Positions 10,231 through 22,957 of a stretch of DNA of 64,000 nucleotides are shown piece by piece (within the stretch, counting starts at the first letter, position 1; each line of letters begins with the position of its first letter). Location of the stretch: the NCBI GenBank assembly GCA_963971535.1, contig OZ020586.1, forward strand, positions 75,988,703 to 76,052,702, in the 5' to 3' direction. This DNA is from Notolepis coatsorum (Eukaryota; Chordata; Actinopteri; Aulopiformes; Paralepididae). A program made the translations under genes and the position numbers. A model generated the notes under the pieces. That model was not told the DNA's origin, ran no database searches, and saw only the letters and a program-made list of their open reading frames with translations.

Positions 10231-11080
10231 AGAGAAGGGATTGTCGTAAATTAAATTGATCAAAATGACCCGTATAAGCATTACAGGAGGGATCAAAATC
10301 ATCTAGCGGTTTCTGGAAAAGGCCACAGGAGAATTCAGTCAAAAGCTAATAGTGCAACCCTTCACCCTTCACCTAGCAGCTATAGGAAAAAGCCCAGAGT
10401 GCCATAAAAATAAGAACAGATCAAATGGCAAACAGATGACACATCTTCCTCCACAACGAACAGGGATGGTGCGCCCAATAACTAACTTTTAAGTCAAGAA
10501 GTGACGGCCTGAAGGCCAACACCCGAGTTCTGTTTACTTTAGCTAAGCAGACCAAACAGGCCATTCTGTGATACCCACTGTTAGGTTGAGTGGGTACTAT
10601 ATTTCCATCTGTATGAGGGTCGCATTCAGGGACACTTGGGTAAATCATTCTAAAAGGAAACTAGTTCATATCCCCTCTGTAAGGTCACCTTGTAACGCTG
10701 TTTCGCAAGACCCAAATCACTGAGAGGGGAGACCTTCTAGCCAATAGGAAAGCAGGCTCTCTGGGGTGACGGCACTGGATGGCGCAAGGGCGGGGGGGGG
10801 TTCTCTCTTCTCTATAAAACCTACAGGTTGAATGATGGAGGTGAGACAGAGACACGGAGACACCGAGACGCAGAGAGAACGGAGAAGCAGAGACGGAGAA
10901 TCCACCCCACCAGTTCGAGAATAAGAGACGCCACTAAGAAGCCCTCCGGGAAAAGCTGATTAGAGATAGAAAATAATTGATGCTGTGAACCAGATAATTT
11001 AAGCTGTTGGATATTCCAATAAAACAACGGTCAGAACCGTTTTCACCCGCAGCGCTGTCTCCGCCTCCACGTGATTTCCA
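10231..11080 (+). repeat. Candidate 3' LTR (10242-11080) with preceding polypurine tract (10231-10240)
   Basis: A purine run AGAGAAGGGA is followed by TG at 10242. A TATA-like TCTATAAAA lies at about 10811, a polyadenylation signal AATAAAA at about 11019, and CA at 11079-11080. The order U3-TATA-R-polyA-U5 fits an LTR of about 839 bp. No second copy is in the window, so the ends are inferred. Confidence 0.45.
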
Positions 11081-11230
11081 ACGGACCATATTTGAATGAA
11101 CTGTTACTTTAACGGGAAATACAACGAGCAGAGTAAGCTATTCCACTATACATTAGAGAACGAGCATATAGCTATAACATAGAATCATTGAGAAGATACA
11201 TTACCCGTCACCACATTTTGAAGATTAGCT

Positions 11231-11483
11231 GGGGAGAGGCGACAGTAGCTTGGGAGGTAGAGCAGTCGTCTGGTAATTTGAAGGTTCTCAGTTCGATTCC
11301 AGCTCCTCCCGGGGCAGCGTGTCGAAGTGTCCTTGAGCAAGACACTTGACCCCTAACTGCTCCCGATGAGTAGGTTGGCACCTTGCATGGTTGGCTCTGC
11401 CGTTGGTGTGTGAATGGGTAAAATGTGAGGAACAAATTGTAAAGCACTTTGGATAAAAGCGCTATATAAATGCAGCCATTTGC
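11231..11483 (+). repeat. tRNA-headed SINE, copy 1
   Basis: A tRNA-like head with a B box (GTTCGATTCC, 11291-11300) is followed by a conserved body and a tail ending GCGCTATATAAATGCAGCC. Two further copies of the same family lie at 57739-58002 and 59424-59697. Such elements are transcribed by RNA polymerase III and copied by a partner LINE that recognises the tail. Confidence 0.85.
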
Positions 11484-12225
11484 CAACATTTGTGAAAGTA
11501 TTCCTTGTATCGATTGCCAGGTCAAAGAGGTGATCGTACTACATTCCTGCTCTCTGACTCACTGGCCAGGAGCTGACCCCGACTCAAGAGTCTGTCAGGG
11601 GTTCAGCTGCTCTTTTTGACAAACCTACCGATGCAATGGCTTGGGCCTAAAACCGTGTCCACAAAATGACCCTGGCTGGAAGTGTGCTTGGTCGAGCGTG
11701 AGCGCTGTGGACAAAGATGAACATTAGGTTACATAACCAGAGCTCTGTTCTCGCGCTTCATCCATCTCTTTCTATCTGCGCTTAGATGAAGGAAGCGCCC
11801 CGGGGATGGACAGGAAGTGCTACACAACAGGAAGCCTTTTCTGATCCACTTTTGTTCTAGTGTCCGTTAATAACATCTTAACTTTCAATCCGTACTTGGA
11901 GAGAGCGAGAGCCTCGAGGCTCATGCGGGAAAGACCATCACGCTACAAAACTAGGCTAAAGGCTTCTTCTTCTTTTCTGTTTCCTCCTGTTTTGACAAGC
12001 ACCTCTCTCTCTCTCATCTCCCCCACCCCTCTTTCCCTCCCCTCCTCTCCTACTGTACACCATCCTCTCTCTCCATCCATCCATCCCCCCCTCCTTCTCC
12101 TAGCTGGGGGAGGGCCCTCAGAGGGTAAAAGGGTTGTTTTAAAAGTTCAAAAGGTTTCCTGTGCAGGATATTGCTGGCCTCTTATGACATATTTTAAACA
12201 GAGGGCAATTTTTTATGATGTGGCC
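11484..12225. other. Intergenic stretch, no gene seen
   Basis: Unique-looking sequence followed by a pyrimidine-rich block (about 11965-12100). No ORF with protein-like content was found. Confidence 0.5.
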
Positions 12226-12226
12226 A

Positions 12227-12715
12227 GTGGTGGAAGAAGTACACAGTTCCTTTACTTAAGTAAAAGTAGAAATACCCAGATAAACGAGTACTCTGGTAAA
12301 AGTCAAAGTCATCCATTCAAAGTATGCATTCTACATGACGTTTGTGTCTTCCAGTGCTTGGGAGCATTCAATTCTCGATCCATTGACCTCTATATGTTAT
12401 GTTAAAGTGGTATGTGGTCCACTTATGCTGCTTTGATTAAAGGTTGTGTTAAAGTGGTATGTGGTTCACTTATGCTGCTTTGATTAAAGGTTGTGTTAAA
12501 GTGGTATGTGGTCCAGTTATGCTGCTCTGATTACATCCCCTTGAAATTGACAGGCTTCAAATATTTTCAAATGTCTTCAAAGTATCTAGTAACTGATGGG
12601 TTCAGATACATGTAGTGGAGTAAAAAGTACAATATTAAATATGCAAATAGTCACGTAAAGTACAAGTAGCTGAACATTTTACTTAAGTACAGTACTTGAG
12701 TAAAAATACTTAAAA
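12227..12715 (+). mobile_element. Tol2-like hAT non-autonomous fragment with internal 47-bp triple repeat
   Basis: It opens with CAGTGGTGGAAGAAGTAC and has subterminal TACTTAAGTAAAAGTA motifs in inverted orientation at both ends, as in Tol2/hAT elements. The right terminus seems lost. A 47-bp unit beginning GTTAAAGTGG is repeated at 12401, 12448 and 12495. It has no transposase. Confidence 0.6.
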
Positions 12716-12734
12716 TGTATTGGCATCATACAGC

Positions 12735-12935
12735 ACAAGTACAGTACAACGAAAAGAAGTTTGGCATCCAACCAGAGTGCAAAATAAAAGTGGGTATAAA
12801 ATATATAAATTAGTACTACTGAGTATAGTGCTAATCAGATGTACCGGTATGTACAGTGTTGTAGTATTCATATGTATAGTGAGTGATACTGGTATAAAGA
12901 CACTATGGTTGTAGTCATACTGATTGGCCGCATAA
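12735..12935 (+). repeat. Dispersed repeat, also present at 49560-50240
   Basis: The segment with TATAAATTAGTACTACTGAG and surrounding sequence recurs at 49560-49611 plus 50079-50240. It probably is a LINE untranslated end. Family unknown. Confidence 0.6.
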
Positions 12936-12989
12936 TAGTAATATTAGGTAAGGGATATGTACAGATATAGATAATATAGTATCTACACG

Positions 12990-13369
12990 TCCCCAATACC
13001 CGGCTCTGCACCATGGGTGACCGAGCCTTCTGCATGGCTGCACCACGCCTGTGGAACAGCCTCCCCATCCAGCTGAGGGCACCACAGAGCCTGGACTCTT
13101 TTAAAGCAGGCCTGAAAACCTACCTATTCAAAAAGGCCTTTGACTGTTAGCTTTTTATTTTAATTTTATTGCGCTGTTGTTATTAAATTGTCTGTTTATA
13201 CTATGTTTTTAATTAACTATGTTCTATTTTTATCTTACTTTTATTCTGTATTTTATTTTATTTGTTTTACTAATAACTATTTTATTTCAATTTGTTTTAA
13301 CTATGTTTTAACCCTGTAGTGTAGCACTTTGGGATCCCAGCGAACAAAAAGTGCATTACAAATCCAATC

Positions 13370-13402
<33 letters not shown>

Positions 13403-13405
13403 AGA
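12990..13405 (+). mobile_element. L2-type LINE, 3' end
   Basis: 13010-13150 encodes the characteristic ORF2 C-terminus (APRLWNSLP…FKAGLKTYLFKKAF). An A/T-rich 3' UTR and an (ATT)n tail at 13371-13400 follow. The copy is strongly 5' truncated. Confidence 0.8.
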
Positions 13406-13479
13406 AATGTAAAAAGGATTATATACAGATATGTACAGACAGATGTGGATAAAAACATGAGGTAAGAAAAAATAATCCA

Positions 13480-15030
13480 TCTCCTCCTCTTCCAAACCCT
13501 CTCCCTCCATTCATCCCATCTTCTCCACCCCTTCCCTCTCCCCCATCCACTCTCTCCCTTCTCTCCATCTACAATCCCCTCTCCATCTACACTCCCCTCT
13601 CCATCTACACTCCCTCTCCCAGTCTCCCTCCCTCTCTATACTCTATACCATAGGTGTCAAACTCACGGCCCGCGGGCCAAATCCGGCCCGCCACGTCATT
13701 TGATGTGGCCCCCCAAGAGCTCAGGTAAAAAAAAAATAAAAAAAAATCTTTTTTAGCAGTGTTAAAATAATTGTGGGTTAATGCGTTAATAAAGCTTTAA
13801 CTTTGACAGCCTTAGTTATTACACATTCTTACACATACATGTATGTTGAACATCTGAGGTAACAAAGGAAAAAAGCCAAAAGCACTTACTCCTCAGACAT
13901 TCTTTGACAATTTTACAGCCCAAAATACAAAAAAGATCCAGGCGGAATAGGTAACAAAGGGTTGAAGAAATATTGTCTGAACTGTCAGATGCAAACTGGC
14001 TGTGACATAACCGAGCATCTCGCTCAATTGAATAAGAAGCTGTAGGGACGCAAACAAGTCCCATGCACCCAAAACTTGACCAATATAGTTGTGAACTGAG
14101 ACAACCCTTATTTTGTTATTTTTGAGTACAGTTACAGTTGTGTGTTCATGCAGACACATAATAGCAATTTCATTACGAATTGAAAATGGGGGACCCTGAT
14201 GTAAACAAGTCGAAAGTCTTTCTCTGGTCTGCATCCCCTTAACAATTGTGTGTATTGAGCTGTACTGTACTGTACCCATTCTGCAATCTGTTAATTAAAG
14301 TTAATTAAACTATCTTCCATTAGTTGGATGTATGGCCTCTGCAAGGTTGTGTGCAGCCATTTGTTTTTGTAACATCTGCTACATCTGTCCCACGTGTTCT
14401 TTGCAGCTCACAGTTGTTAGTTCTGCCCCTCTTGACTGTGACAAAAAGGTTTTGAACAAACTTAATGTCATAGCTTGTATTTGATGATATTCTTCTTTGT
14501 TATTTACTTGAATGGTTTGATCATTGATTGGTGGAGTAATATGGGGTTCTGATAAACTAAAATTATTTGTTAAAATAACATAAGCTAACATATATTTTTA
14601 CATTTATGCAAATGAATATGCAATATGTATAACTTGAATAAGTAATAAATACAGAAACACCATGTTTAACAATATGTAAATGTGTAGCTACAATTATTTT
14701 TACATTACATTAACATTTATACGGTCTTTGGCCCTTTGAGGGCAACCATAATGCTGATGTGGCCCTCTGTGAAAATGAGTTTGACACCCCTGCTCTATAC
14801 ACTCCCTCTCCTTCTCCATCTACACTCCCTCTCCCTCCCTATACACTCCCTCTCCTTCTCCATCTACACTCCCTCTCCCTCCTCTCCATCCTCTATACTC
14901 TCTCCTCTACCTCCACATGTACACTCAATCTCTCCCTCCATCCCTCTCCATCTACTCTCTCCCTCCTCCCCTCTCCATCTAAACTCCCTCTATCCCTCTC
15001 CATCTATTCTCCCTCTCTCCATCCTGCACC
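13480..15030 (+). repeat. Pyrimidine-rich minisatellite (CTCTCCATCTACACTCC-like), split by a hAT insertion
   Basis: Imperfect units of CTCTCCATCTACACTCCCT type occupy 13480-13648 and continue at 14793-15030. The interruption is the hAT element at 13649-14792, whose 8-bp target duplication is made of this repeat. Confidence 0.75.
13649..14792. mobile_element. Non-autonomous hAT element (TSD CTCTATAC) with nested LINE tail
   Basis: Termini CATAGGTGTCAAACTC and GAGTTTGACACCCCTG are near-perfect inverted repeats, flanked by the 8-bp duplication CTCTATAC at 13641-13648 and 14793-14800. A LINE 3'-tail copy (about 14178-14310) lies inside. No transposase. Confidence 0.85.
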
Positions 15031-15789
15031 CCCACAGGGGGCCCACATGATGCACTGCAGCCTCCACAGACAACAGAGCACCAGTTTCAAGCGGTCTCAT
15101 TAGCATTTCAAAGGGCCCTGCTGCCGCGCACTGGAGCGCTGAGCCGCGGAGAGCTGGGAGCAGGGCGTCGTTTGTCACAAACTGCACCAACATGACTCCC
15201 ACATATCTCCATTTAATGACAGAGCAACTATCTCCTCCTCCTCCCGCATCGGTCTTCCTCTGCGTCGTTGTTTCCTGTGTGAGGAGCTTGTGTTGTTGTG
15301 TGCCTAATTAGGGGAGACCATTGATGTTGGGTGCAATTTGCTCTGTTTCTAAACCATGAGCGGATGCGGTTCAGGAAGTTTCTTGTTTGTTTGTTTGTTT
15401 GCGTGCGTGTGTGTGTATGTGTGTGTGTGCGTGCGTGCGTGTGTCCTTGTTTTCATATCATTGTGGGGAGCGTATGTCCCCACAAGAAAGGAAAACAATA
15501 TATATGATATATATTGTTCTGTCCTTGTGGGAACGTTGGTCGGCCCCCACAATAACAAGGGGCTATTCTAGGGTTAGGGGTTTTGGCTATAGGTTAGATA
15601 GTTAGGGTAAGGCTATGGTTAGGCATGACTTGGTTATAGTTATGGAATTAATGTAAGCCAATGGAATGTCACCATAAGGTATGAAAACATGGTTATGTAT
15701 GCGTGTGTGTGTGTGCATGTGCAAGGTTGTTTTATAGTTACAACATAAAACATACAATTATGACATCTCCCACAGAGTTTTCTTTCTCT
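15031..15789. other. Intergenic stretch with TTTG/GT microsatellite (15380-15445)
   Basis: No gene seen. 15376-15445 is TTTG then GT/GC repeats. 15493-15515 contains a short AT palindrome flanked by TGTGGGGA and its complement, perhaps a small foldback. 15566-15625 has GGTTAGGG-like repeats. Confidence 0.5.
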
Positions 15790-16198
15790 TTAAAGCCCCA
15801 ATCCAACACATCATATATCAGGATATATATTTTACTACTTAGTCAGCTAGAGGATGAAAATGTGTCCACCATACCCATTTTCTACTTGTGGCAGTGGGGC
15901 TACATGCACATTTCGCTGCTGTCGGGACAAAACCTCATAACTCCAAAAACCCAACTTTTCAGCAGATGAAAAAAAACTAACACAGATTTGAGGGTGAATA
16001 GAGTTAGGAGGTTTAGACAGATGATCGGTTTAATGCTTTCCCATTGTTTAAACGTTGTAAAACCCACACACACATATGGAGGATGATCTACGGAGTTGAT
16101 TTATATAATAATAAAAAAAATAAAAAAATGGAGTTATGAGGTTTTGTCCCGACAGCAGCGATTTGCTTACGTTTGAATTGTGGAGTGGGCCTTTAAAA
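15790..16198. mobile_element. Small inverted-repeat element (MITE-like), superfamily unknown
   Basis: A 32-bp perfect inverted repeat, beginning CGCTGCTGTCGGGACAAAAC, is at about 15917-15948 and 16131-16162. The outer parts (AAAGCCC… and …GGGCCTTT) are also complementary. There is no coding capacity and no clear target duplication. Confidence 0.55.
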
Positions 16199-16601
16199 CC
16201 CCTCCCTCTCTCTCCCAGTTAATCGCACAGCGGTTCCTGTTGCAACATTAATGTCCTCATTTATCCTCTTATACACAAATGTCAACCTTTGTCAGCCCAC
16301 ATCTCTTCCTCCCTCCCTCTCTTCATCCTTTTCTTCTGTGCGTCCTCTCACTCCCCTGCATCCCACCCTTCCTGTTCATCCTGTCTGCCCCATTCCAGTC
16401 TGCCTGCACTGTGTTCAGCGTTCGTCCTCCTCACATCACTCCGTCGGCGTGTGATCCGTCCTTCCCGTTTGTATACAATCCATCTTTTCCTTCACTCGAA
16501 CTTACTTGAATTGATCTGCCTTCTCCCAACCATCCACTCTCCACAACATTCCTTTCTCTCCCTCCATCACTCCATACAGACCTGCCTCGTCTCTGTGCGT
16601 T

Positions 16602-19262
16602 CAATCACTCCACACCTACAGTATCTACTCTCTGTTCTATCACTCCATACCTACAGTATCTACTCTATATTCTATCACTCCACACCTACATTATCTACTC
16701 TCTGTTCTATCACTCCACACCTACAGTATCTACTCTGTATTCTATCACTCCATACCTACAGTATCTACTCTGTGTTCTATCACTTCATACCTACTCTATA
16801 TTATATCACTCCATACCTACAGTATCTACTCTGTTCTATCACTCCATACCTACAGTATCTACTCTCTGTTCTATCACTCCACACCTACAGTATCTACTCT
16901 GTATTCTATCACTCCATACCTACAGTATCTACTCTCTGTTCTATCACTCCACACCTACAGCATCTACTCTGTATTCTATCACTCCATACCTACAGTATCT
17001 ACTCTGTGTTCTATCACTTCATACCTACAGTATCTACTCTGTTCTATCACTCCATACCTACAGTATCTACTCTGTGTTCTATCACTTCATACCTACTCTA
17101 TATTATATCACTCCATACCTACAGTATCTACTCTGTTCTATCACTTCATACCTACAGTATCTACTCTGTTCTATCACTCCATACCTACAGTATCTACTCT
17201 GTGTTCTATCACTTCATACCTACTCTATATTATATCACTCCATACCTACAGTATCTACTCTCTGTTCTATCACTCCACACCTACAGTATCTACTCTGTAT
17301 TCTATCACTCCATACCTACAGTATCTACTCTCTGTTCTATCACTCCACACCTACAGCATCTACTCTGTATTCTATCACTCCATACCTACAGTATCTACTC
17401 TGTGTTCTATCACTCCATACCTACAGTATCTGTGTTCCATCACTCCACACCTACAGTATCTACTCTATATTCTATCACTCCACACCTACAGTATCTGTGT
17501 TCTATCACTCCACACCTACAGTATCTACTCTGTGTTCTATCACTCCATACCTACAGTATCTGTGTTCCATCACTCCACACCTACAGTATCTACTCTATAT
17601 TCTATCACTCCACACCTACAGTATCTGTGTTCTATAACTCCACACCTACAGTATCTACTCTATATTCTATCACTCCACACCTACAGTATCTACTCTATAT
17701 TCTATCACTCCACACCTACAGTATCTACTCTATATTCTATCACTCCACACCTACAGTATCTACTCTGTGTTCTATAACTCCACACCTACAGTATCTACTC
17801 TGTGTTCTATAACTCCACACCTACAGTATCTATATTCTATAACTCCACACCTACAGTATCTATATTCTATAACTCCACACCTACAGTATCTGTGTTCTAT
17901 AACTCCACACCTACAGTATCTACTCTATATTCTATCACTCCACACCTACAGTATCTACTCTCTGTTCTATCACTCCACACCTACAGTATATACTCTGTGT
18001 TCTATCACTCCATACCTACAGTATATACTCTGTGTTCTATCACTCCATACCTACAGTATATACTCTGTGTTCTATCACTCCATACCTACAGTATCTACTC
18101 TATCACTCCACACCTACAGTATCTATATTCTATAACTCCACACCTACAGTATCTATATTCTATAACTCCACACCTACAGTATCTACTCTATATTCTATCA
18201 CTCCATACCTACAGTATCTACTCTATATTCCATCACTCCATACCTACAGTATCTACTCTATATTCCATCACTCCATACCTACAGTATCTACTCTATATTA
18301 TATCACTCCATACCTACAGTATCTACTCTATATTCCATCACTCCATACCTACAGTATCTACTCTATATTATATCACTCCATACCTACAGTATCTACTCTA
18401 TATTCCATCACTCCATACCTACAGTATCTACTCTATATTATATCACTCCATACCTACAGTATCTACTCTATATTCCATCACTCCATACCTACAGTATCTA
18501 CTCTATATTCTATCACTCCATACCTACAGTATCTACTCTCTGTGTTCTATAACTCCACACCTACAGTATCTACTATCTGTGTTCTATCACTCCACACCTA
18601 CAGTACTCTATATTCTATCACTCCACACCTACAGTATCTATATTCTATAACTCCACACCTACAGTATCTGTGTTCTATAACTCCACACCTACAGTATCTA
18701 CTCTATATTCTATCACTCCACACCTACAGTATCTATATTCTATCACTCCATACCTACAGTATCTACTCTATATTCTATCACTCCACACCTACAGTATCTA
18801 CTCTATATTCTATCACTCCACACCTACAGTATCTACTCTATATTCTATCACTCCACACCTACAGTATATACTCTGTGTTCTATCACTCCATACCTACAGT
18901 ATCTACTCTGTGTTCTATCACTCCACACCTACAGTATCTACTCTGTGTTCTATCACTCCACACCTACAGTATATACTCTGTGTTCTATCACTCCACACCT
19001 ACAGTATCTACTCTGTGTTCTATCACTCCACACCTACAGTATATACTCTGTGTTCTATCACTCCATACCTACAGTATATACTCTGTGTTCTATCACTCCA
19101 TACCTACAGTATCTACTCTATCACTCCACACCTACAGTATCTATATTCTATCACTCCACACCTACAGTATCTATATTCTATAACTCCACACCTACAGTAT
19201 CTGTGTTCTATAACTCCACACCTACAGTATCTACTCTCTGTATTCAATCACTCGATCTACTC
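16602..19262. repeat. 35-bp satellite array (about 75 units, higher-order structure)
   Basis: The unit is about 35 bp, core ACTCCA(C/T)ACCTACAGTATC, with variable linkers (TACTCTGTGTT, TACTCTATATT, TGTGTT). It has no stop codon in the forward frames, so it produces long meaningless ORFs. Larger blocks are themselves duplicated, shown by the rare CAGCATCTAC variant at 16958 and 17354 and the rare CTACTCTATCACTCC junction at 18095 and 19113. Confidence 0.95.
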
Positions 19263-19604
19263 TCTGTACTCAGTCTTTTCCTCTATCTGCCTCATCTCTC
19301 CTACACCACTTTAAGTAATTTCCTTCATCCATCACTCCGTCCTCTTATCCGTCGCTCTCCCTTGTTCCCTCCTGGCGTTCGTTCGCCCCGGAGGATCCTC
19401 TGGTGACATCATAGTCATCGCTTGCGGTTACCATGGTTTCAGGGATTGAAGGGATGAAAAGGGATCATCCCAGGGATACCTTGATGCCGTCCGTCGTCCC
19501 CCCCCCCCCCCCTCACACACACATTTTATTTGTATCTAGCACACTCTCAGGAGCAGAACAGGAAAAAGCATTTCATATAAAAGTATTCTGTATTTTTGTA
19601 TGAC
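19263..19604 (+). other. Spacer and short LINE tail (about 19535-19618)
   Basis: No gene. 19499-19512 is a C run. About 19535-19618 matches the 3' end of the LINE at 57098-57715 (…ACACTCTCAGG… to the A-rich end) and is the target into which the Penelope-like element inserted. Confidence 0.6.
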
Positions 19605-19998
19605 AACTAATAAAGAAAAAAAGAGGATATGGAGAGGGCTTCAGCGTTCTTGTTTTGTTTCGGTAGGTGCTCTTTGGATTAAATCCGGGGTAGGATTCGT
19701 TATAGAAGAAAGGCCATGTGTAGGCCGAAACATGACGGTATTTAAAAAATTTCTAAATAATGTAAGCCAATTAATAAAGGCATTTTAAAATTGTAGAGCT
19801 GCCTTGGATCTCCACTTTTCTTCTATAACGAATCCTACCCCGGATTTAATCCAAAGAGCACCTACAGAAACAAAACAAGAACGCTGAAGCCCTCTCCATA
19901 TCCTCCCTTTTTTTTTTTTTATCAAATTCAAGCACACAGGGTAAACTTTGAGAGGTGGGTGTAGTGCGTAATTTTTATATCTTTTACAAACTTAACTC

Positions 19999-22957
19999 TT
20001 GGATTCAACTATGGAACCCAATAGATTTTCTTATTCTAATGAGGATGTTAAACGGATCATCATAAGCTCATCATTACTTGATGGAGCACAAGCTGACACC
20101 TCAATGAACTCTGATCTTAAAGATATCTTTACCGACTTGAAATATCTCAAGGAGAAAGACATTAAATTGGACCTTAATTCTATCACGTTATCCGATTAAT
20201 GGAGAAAAGGATACATTCCACGGGGCCTAAGAATCAAGAAATTCGCTTCATTTGGATCAAAGGACAATACTGATTTAAAAAAGAAATGGGAAGCTATTCT
20301 TAATAAATGCTTGTCCGATTTAATGCTCCTACTGATAGAAGAAGCTACCAAAGATCGACAGATTGTTCAGCATGAAATTGAGGAAATGAACAAGGTGGAT
20401 ACACTGAACAATGACCTGGAAAAGGCTCCACTTGAAATCAAATTGACAGAACATTTGAACAAATTCGCAATGACACTCAAACAAGATAAGCTCCGGAAAT
20501 TCCAGCGGGATGAAAAAGATTTGAAAGAGAACAATGTTTACTCATGGCACAGACCAGGGGCTGCCAACCCATGGCATAGACGCAAGGCTCAACACTTCCA
20601 CGAACCCAAGCGCACACGTCCCTGCACTGTCTCTTTCAACTTCACCAGTGAAGAAGAAGACTCTGATGCCCCACGAAGGAACCCCGGAGTGGATTTTTTA
20701 GGAGAAGAGTAAGACCAATCTCTAACGAGCAAAGACAAGGATACACGGACACCCCACAAGGAAAACAGAGGAAGAGGAGGGGGAGAAAGAAACCTGCATC
20801 GCAAATATCACACACGGAGCCAACAGAGGTAGTGATCAACTTGTCAGACGTACAGCTTACTGATGCGCAGAACAAGGTATTATCCAAGTGTCTCTCCTTC
20901 TCCCCTACCAATCTCCCCAATGACTTTGAATAAAAAAACAGACTTGTTTCGTTATTATATACATTAAGGCATGGTATAAGCAGAATCCACAGTGTGTTTA
21001 CCCGTTAGTCAAAATAGTATACAAACTCCTTTTAAGCCTAAATCATATTTTTGTCCAGTAGTACATAATACTACGTTGAGCACATTAGAGAAAAAAGTAA
21101 ATTATGAAGTAAAGAAATTAACTAATAGCAAGACACGTCCACCATAATTGGACTAAAAACAAACGAGATGCCCTCAAAGAACTTTCAGATAACAGAAATA
21201 TTGTCATTAAGAGAGCTGACAAGGGAGGAGCCATAGTGGTTTGGGGTGTAGAACAATACGTTAAGGAGGCGTCCCGACAACTTCAGGACACTACTTTTTA
21301 TATCCCTCTTACTTCTAACCCGTCAACTATATTAGCAGAAGAACTTAAAGACTTCCTAGTTAGGTCGAAAGATGATAACCTTATCTCTGACCAAGAATTT
21401 AAGTTCTTATACAACAATTATAACCCTCGTATGGCTTCCTTCTATTTATTGTCCAAGATACATGAGCCTTACTGAACCACCAGGGAGACCAGTGATTTCA
21501 GGGAACGATAGCCTAACTGAACCTATATCTAAATACGTAATTTTTTTATTAAGCCACTACTTCCAACGCTTCCAGCTTATTTGCAGGACACTACAGATGT
21601 TCTCAATAAAATCAAAGAGCAAGGTAATATTGGACCAGGCACTTACTTGGTGACAATGGATGTAGAAGCCCTTTACACCAGTATTGCCCATGACCAAGGC
21701 ATGACAGCCATGAGACACTTTTTAGATACTCGCACTGACTCACAGGACCCCCCTACAGATTTTTTGGTCGAACTAACTAAATTTACTTTACAATGTGTTT
21801 TTATTTCAGGACAAAATGTATCGACAGGTAAAAGGCTGTGCTATGGGTGCATGTTTTAGCCCTTCATATGCAGACTTGTTTATGGGGAAATGGGAGGAGG
21901 ACTATGTGTTCAACACTCAAAACGTATTTAAAGATAAGATCATCTGGTGGGCCAGATATATAGATGACATCATTATGTGGTGGAAAGGCACTATTGATGA
22001 ATTGAAAGCATTTCATAGTTATTTGAACAACACTAACCCAAATATAAAACTGTCTCTAGATTTTAGTCCTGATAAGATCCATTTTCTGGACTTAGAAATC
22101 ACTAAAGATTTGAATGGTGACCTACATACGTCGTTGTACAGGAAGTTAACGCATAAAAATACTATTTTACATGCAGAGAGGTTCCATCCCTCTATCTGAT
22201 CAACAATGTTCCCTACGGCCAATTTAAAAGAGTACGTAGAATCTGTGACAGTGAAGCTGATTTTAGAGAAAAGAGCGGAGAAATATATGATCGCTTGAGA
22301 GAACGTTGCTATACACATAACTCTTAAAACAGCTATATCTGAAGCCGCTACTGTAGAACGCGACTCTCTCTTAAAAAGAAAGACACTAAAAGAGAACACC
22401 GATAGGGTGTTTTTCTCTACCACTTATAGTACTAAGGCCCTTGCTGTTCGCAATATAATTAAAAAGAATTGGAGCCTGATCCAATGTAATGAGGCCCTGT
22501 CTAACATATTCCCTGACCCGCCCCTCTGTACATTTAGGAGAGCCCCCAATCTCGGAGATAAATTAGTACGAAGCCATCTACCGGCAGATGTTAAATCTAC
22601 ATGGTTACCAAAGCCTCCTATAGGAACGTATAGATGTGGTCACTGCAAACAATGCGATGTGGTGGTAAGATCAAAAGGATTTTTTCATTAATTGTCAAAC
22701 GACACATGTTATTTATATACAAATGTGACTCTTTTTATGTTGGTCGTACGAAACGTTGCCTACTTGATCGACTGGCAGATCATAAATATGCTATCAAAAC
22801 AAACAACATGGATTATGCAATGGCTAAACATATTCATGAAGTTCACCAAAGTACCTCTGTTTTATTTACAGCTATCGGAATTGACAGTGTTCCACTAACG
22901 TCTAGGGGAGGAAATAGACAAAATTCTAAACCAGAAAGAAAGTCGCTGGATCGATAG
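19999..22957 (+). pseudogene. PLE reverse transcriptase with GIY-YIG endonuclease, multiply broken
   Basis: Fragments in several frames align along one protein. An N-terminal charged region spans 19999-20712. RT blocks include RADKGGAIVVW (about 21210), MDVEALYTSI (about 21656), GCAMGACFSPSYADL (about 21835) and RYIDDI (about 21955), the last being the catalytic Asp pair. A CGHCKQC linker is at about 22637. FIYKCDSFYVGRTKR at about 22712 is the GIY-YIG nuclease that nicks target DNA. Stops and frameshifts near 20198, 21473, 21590, 21800, 22198 and 22690 inactivate it. Confidence 0.85.

Larger units (their letters stand above)
3454..11080 (+). mobile_element. Class I (gamma/epsilon-like) endogenous retrovirus, gag-pro-pol plus candidate 3' LTR, defective
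   Basis: Gag with one CCHC box, a retropepsin, RNase H and integrase are found in the order expected of an orthoretrovirus. Gag and protease share a frame separated by one stop codon, as in gammaretroviruses. There is no 5' LTR in the window and no env after pol. Inactivating changes are a one-base frame change in gag at the C-run 5261-5267, loss of the reverse transcriptase core at about 7200, a stop at 7463-7465, and a changed catalytic residue in integrase at 8858-8860. The copy cannot be functional as it stands. Confidence 0.85.

Noticed and set aside
11231-11310. tRNA gene
   Set aside because: A and B boxes belong to a SINE head; the body and tail recur at 57739 and 59424 and no clover-leaf acceptor stem is evident.
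16289-19406. Long Ser/Thr/Tyr-rich ORFs (up to 507 codons)
   Set aside because: They are translations of the 35-bp satellite, which lacks stops in every forward frame; the same peptide appears in all three frames.
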